Below, one piece after another: positions 61,349-63,568 of a stretch of 63,568 nt of DNA. Both the position numbers and the translations under genes were made by a program. The notes beneath the pieces were generated by a model. The model did not search any database. It had not been told where the DNA came from and saw only the letters and a program-made list of their open reading frames with translations. Origin of the DNA: Actinomycetota bacterium (lineage in GTDB: Bacteria; Actinomycetota; UBA4738; HRBIN12); contig VAYU01000029.1 of NCBI GenBank assembly GCA_005884925.1, positions 1 to 63,568 of the forward strand, in the 5' to 3' direction. Positions within the stretch are counted from its first letter, which is position 1, and each line of letters begins with the position of its first letter.

Positions 61349-62937
61349 TGGACACCACGATCGAACGAAGCGCTCTCGAAGGCAAACTCCTGCCGGAGTT
61401 GCAGCAGATCGCCCAGACCCTGGGCGTCGAGGGCACACAGAAACTGAGGAAGGCGGGTCTGATCGACGCGATCGTCGCCGCCTCGACCAACGGAGAGGGT
61501 TCGACCCGTCACAACGCTGATGAGGCCGTGGGGGCCGCGGGTTCGTCGACATCGGTCGACGAGCCAACCACGACGGGCCGCGACGACGGTCGCGGTCCGG
61601 ATGACGATGGCGACCGACCGGAACGGGACGAGCGGAACGACCGTGAGGATCGGGGCGATCGCGGCGAGCGCAACGATCGCGGCGATCGGGGTGACCGTCA
61701 GGGTCCTCCACGTCCGGTCGGACAAGGCCCGTCGGACGGGGGCGAGCGGGATCGACGGCGCCGTCCCTCCCGTGAGGAGCGCCGTCGTTCGCGCGAGGAG
61801 CGGAAGGTCCGCGACGAGCAGGATCGGGTCGAGGAGCTCAAGAACGCTCCCACCCGGACCGGGATCTTGGACATCCTTCCGGAGGGATACGGGTTCCTCC
61901 GCACCTCCGGGTACCTCCCGGGTGCGGAGGACGTCTACGTCTCGCTGTCGTACGTCCGCCGGCACCAGCTCCGCAAGGGCGACACCGTGACCGGCAAGAT
62001 CCGTGAACCCAAGAACAACGAGAAGTACCCGGCGCTGCTGTCGGTCGAGGCGGTCAACGAGATGGACGCCGAGAAGGCCGTCGCTCGGCCGCAGTTCGAC
62101 AAGCTCACGCCGTTGTTCCCGGATGAGCGGTTCCGGCTCGAGAGTGGCCCGATCGCGATCACCGAACGGATCATCGACATGATCGCGCCGATCGGGAAAG
62201 GTCAGCGCGGGATGATCGTGGCGCCGCCCAAGTCCGGCAAGACGACGATCCTCAAGCAGATCGCGAACGGCATCATCCATTCGAACCCCGAGACGCACGT
62301 GATCGTGCTCCTCGTCGACGAACGACCCGAGGAGGTCACCGACTGGCAGCGCACGGTGCGTGCCGCAGAGGTCGTCTACTCGACGTTCGACAAGCCGACC
62401 GACCAACACATCCAGGTCACGGAGCTCGTCCTCGAACGGGCGAAGCGTCTGGCGGAGATGGGGCAAGACGTCGCGATCATCCTCGACTCCCTGACCCGCC
62501 TCACGAGGGCGTACAACCTGGGGATGCCCGCCTCCGGCAAGATCCTGACGGGCGGCCGTCGGTTCTTCGGTGCAGCACGCAACATCGAGGAAGGCGGCTC
62601 CGTCACGATCATCGCCTCGGCGTTGGTGGAGACCGGCTCGCGGATGGATGATGGGATCTTCGAGGAGTTCAAGGCCACTGGGAACATGGAGCTCCGGCTC
62701 GATCGCCAGCTCTCCGAGAAGCGGCTGTTCCCGGCGATCAACGTCGACGCCTCCAGCACCCGGAAAGAGGAGCTGCTCCTGCCGCCCGAGGAGCTGGCGC
62801 TGGTGATCCGCCTCCGCCGCGTCCTCCATGCGCTGGAGACGGGCGCGGCGCTCGAGCTGCTGATCGACAAGCTCCGGTCCACCAAGTCGAACGAGCTCTT
62901 CTTGAAGGACATCGCGAAGGCGCCGACCGGGGGCTGA
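61348..62937 (+). CDS. rho: Transcription termination factor Rho
   Basis: A 529-residue hexameric RNA helicase that ends transcription. A SAP-like N-terminus (LEGKLLPELQQIAQTLGVEG) is followed by an Arg/Asp-rich insert of about 85 residues (77-160, many GDR/DRG repeats), a mark of actinobacterial Rho. The RNA-binding domain is GILDILPEGYGFLRTSGYLP and the ATPase has Walker A APPKSGKTTI (near 293-301), Walker B VAIILDSLTRLTRAYN and the Q-loop region. The ATG at 61348 overlaps the transaldolase stop. Confidence 0.97.
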   Translation: MDTTIERSALEGKLLPELQQIAQTLGVEGTQKLRKAGLIDAIVAASTNGEGSTRHNADEAVGAAGSSTSVDEPTTTGRDDGRGPDDDGDRPERDERNDREDRGDRGERNDRGDRGDRQGPPRPVGQGPSDGGERDRRRRPSREERRRSREERKVRDEQDRVEELKNAPTRTGILDILPEGYGFLRTSGYLPGAEDVYVSLSYVRRHQLRKGDTVTGKIREPKNNEKYPALLSVEAVNEMDAEKAVARPQFDKLTPLFPDERFRLESGPIAITERIIDMIAPIGKGQRGMIVAPPKSGKTTILKQIANGIIHSNPETHVIVLLVDERPEEVTDWQRTVRAAEVVYSTFDKPTDQHIQVTELVLERAKRLAEMGQDVAIILDSLTRLTRAYNLGMPASGKILTGGRRFFGAARNIEEGGSVTIIASALVETGSRMDDGIFEEFKATGNMELRLDRQLSEKRLFPAINVDASSTRKEELLLPPEELALVIRLRRVLHALETGAALELLIDKLRSTKSNELFLKDIAKAPTGG

Positions 62938-63007
62938 GCACGGGCCGGGAATAGGGGAGCGTTCAACGAAGTAGCATCCCGACGCTCACGAGGGAGATCG
63001 ATCGAGC

Positions 63008-63238
63008 ATGAAGCAGGGCATCCACCCCGACTATCAGATCGCGAACGTGCACTGTTCGTGCGGCAACACGTTCCAGACCCGCTCGACGGTGAGCGAGATC
63101 CGCTCGGACATCTGCTCTAACTGCCATCCCTTCTACACGGGCAAGCAGAAGCTGGTGGACACGGGTGGGCGCGTGGAGCGCTTCCAGCGCCGCTACGCCA
63201 AGACCCAGCAGGCCCAACAGGCCGCGAAGCAGAGCTGA
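63008..63238 (+). CDS. rpmE: 50S ribosomal protein L31 (zinc-binding form)
   Basis: A 76-residue ribosomal protein. The zinc ligands are present as [13 protein letters not shown] and [20 protein letters not shown] (CxC and CxxC), so this is the zinc-containing paralogue, expected under zinc-replete growth. The C-terminal extension is Gln/Ala-rich. It lies 70 bases after rho, the standard rho-rpmE order. Confidence 0.97.
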   Translation: MKQGIHPDYQIANVHCSCGNTFQTRSTVSEIRSDICSNCHPFYTGKQKLVDTGGRVERFQRRYAKTQQAQQAAKQS

Positions 63239-63245
63239 GCCGCCG

Positions 63246-63568
63246 GTGGGCCAGCCGCCCCCGGCGAAGAACCATCTCTACGGCGGCCAGGCCGTCGTCG
63301 AGGGCGTCATGATGCGCGGCTCCGACCACTGGGCCGTTGCCGTGCGCGAACCCGCGGGCTCCGTCTACGTCGAGTCGCACGCGATCGAGTCGATCGCGTC
63401 GCGACACCCGATCTGGCGGAAGCCGTTCTTGCGGGGGATCATCGTGCTCGGTCAGTCGCTCTCCATCGGCATCCGCGCATTGATGATCGCGACGAATCAC
63501 GCCGTCTCCGAGGAGGAGCAACTCTCCAGCCGGCAGATCGGTGTGTCGCTCACGATCGCGATGGTCGC
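63246..63568 (+). CDS. DUF1385 family membrane protein (3' partial)
   Basis: The first ~107 residues of a DUF1385 protein, cut by the window edge. The hallmark KNHLYGGQAVVEGVMMRGSD is followed by WAVAVREPAGSVYVESH, RKPFLRGIIVLGQSLSIGIR and the start of a membrane span. The function is unknown. A DUF1385 gene beside rpmE (often before prfA) is common in actinobacteria. The GTG at 63246 starts seven bases after rpmE. Confidence 0.9.
   Translation, partial: MGQPPPAKNHLYGGQAVVEGVMMRGSDHWAVAVREPAGSVYVESHAIESIASRHPIWRKPFLRGIIVLGQSLSIGIRALMIATNHAVSEEEQLSSRQIGVSLTIAMV

Overview
The window reads as ordinary chromosome from a high-GC member of the Actinomycetota, probably a deep-branching or uncultured lineage. 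The evidence is a WhiB-family Fe-S regulator, a SigR/RsrA-type sigma and zinc anti-sigma pair, a Bpa-like proteasome activator ending in GQYL, a UPF0182 membrane protein, an HExxH protease of the F420-associated actinobacterial family, and a Rho factor with a long Arg/Asp-rich insert. An MreB homologue is present. GTG starts and 1-4 base stop/start overlaps are common. The phylum call is well supported; anything finer is a guess. No rRNA, CRISPR array, complete prophage or intact IS element is visible.

Layout. 1-4.8 kb: the 3' end of glnD, a broken nucleotide cyclase, then small housekeeping and unknown genes. 4.9-9.8 kb: a complete BMP-type (nucleoside-like) ABC importer, convergent with upp (pyrimidine salvage). 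10.4-11.6 kb: aroF (DAHP synthase) preceded by a 17-residue ORF rich in Phe/Trp/Tyr codons and an intrinsic terminator, a probable attenuation leader. 11.6-22.5 kb: MarR regulator, F420-associated protease, moaE, a divergent MreB, a PDZ-Lon protease, UPF0182 and an aldehyde dehydrogenase. 22.6-25 kb: initiator tRNA, a frameshifted membrane gene, a cyclic-nucleotide-binding protein and an odd CysRS-tail/glycosyltransferase fusion. 25-35 kb: ftsH divergent from sigR-rsrA, a deacetylase/aminotransferase/S51 peptidase/nth run, whiB divergent from a glycerophosphodiesterase, a secreted BNR-like protein and a family 5 uracil-DNA glycosylase. 35-42.6 kb: ABC exporter, a MarR locus with a clear palindrome, and pyrE divergent from pyrD. 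41.5-45.7 kb: a PotABCD-like polyamine importer. 45.6-49.7 kb: a minus-strand run with bpa, an M20 peptidase, pdxH and an MBL hydrolase. 49.7-52.1 kb: a degraded patch with a start-less DUF1801 gene, a large palindrome and the C-terminal remnant of a large serine recombinase abutting the 3' end of a tRNA-Arg. 52.1-63.6 kb: response regulator-argS-hom-thrC-thrB-metallophosphoesterase-cDPG synthetase-2-phosphoglycerate kinase-transaldolase-rho-rpmE-DUF1385.

How the genes work together. The last block is the familiar actinobacterial hom-thrC-thrB-rho-rpmE neighbourhood, with a cassette between thrB and rho. That cassette encodes both enzymes needed to turn 2-phosphoglycerate into cyclic 2,3-diphosphoglycerate, a solute known from methanogenic archaea. 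This cassette and the aroF leader are the two most interesting signals in the window. Both importers carry a strong perfect hairpin immediately after the binding-protein gene, which would favour excess binding protein over membrane and ATPase subunits.
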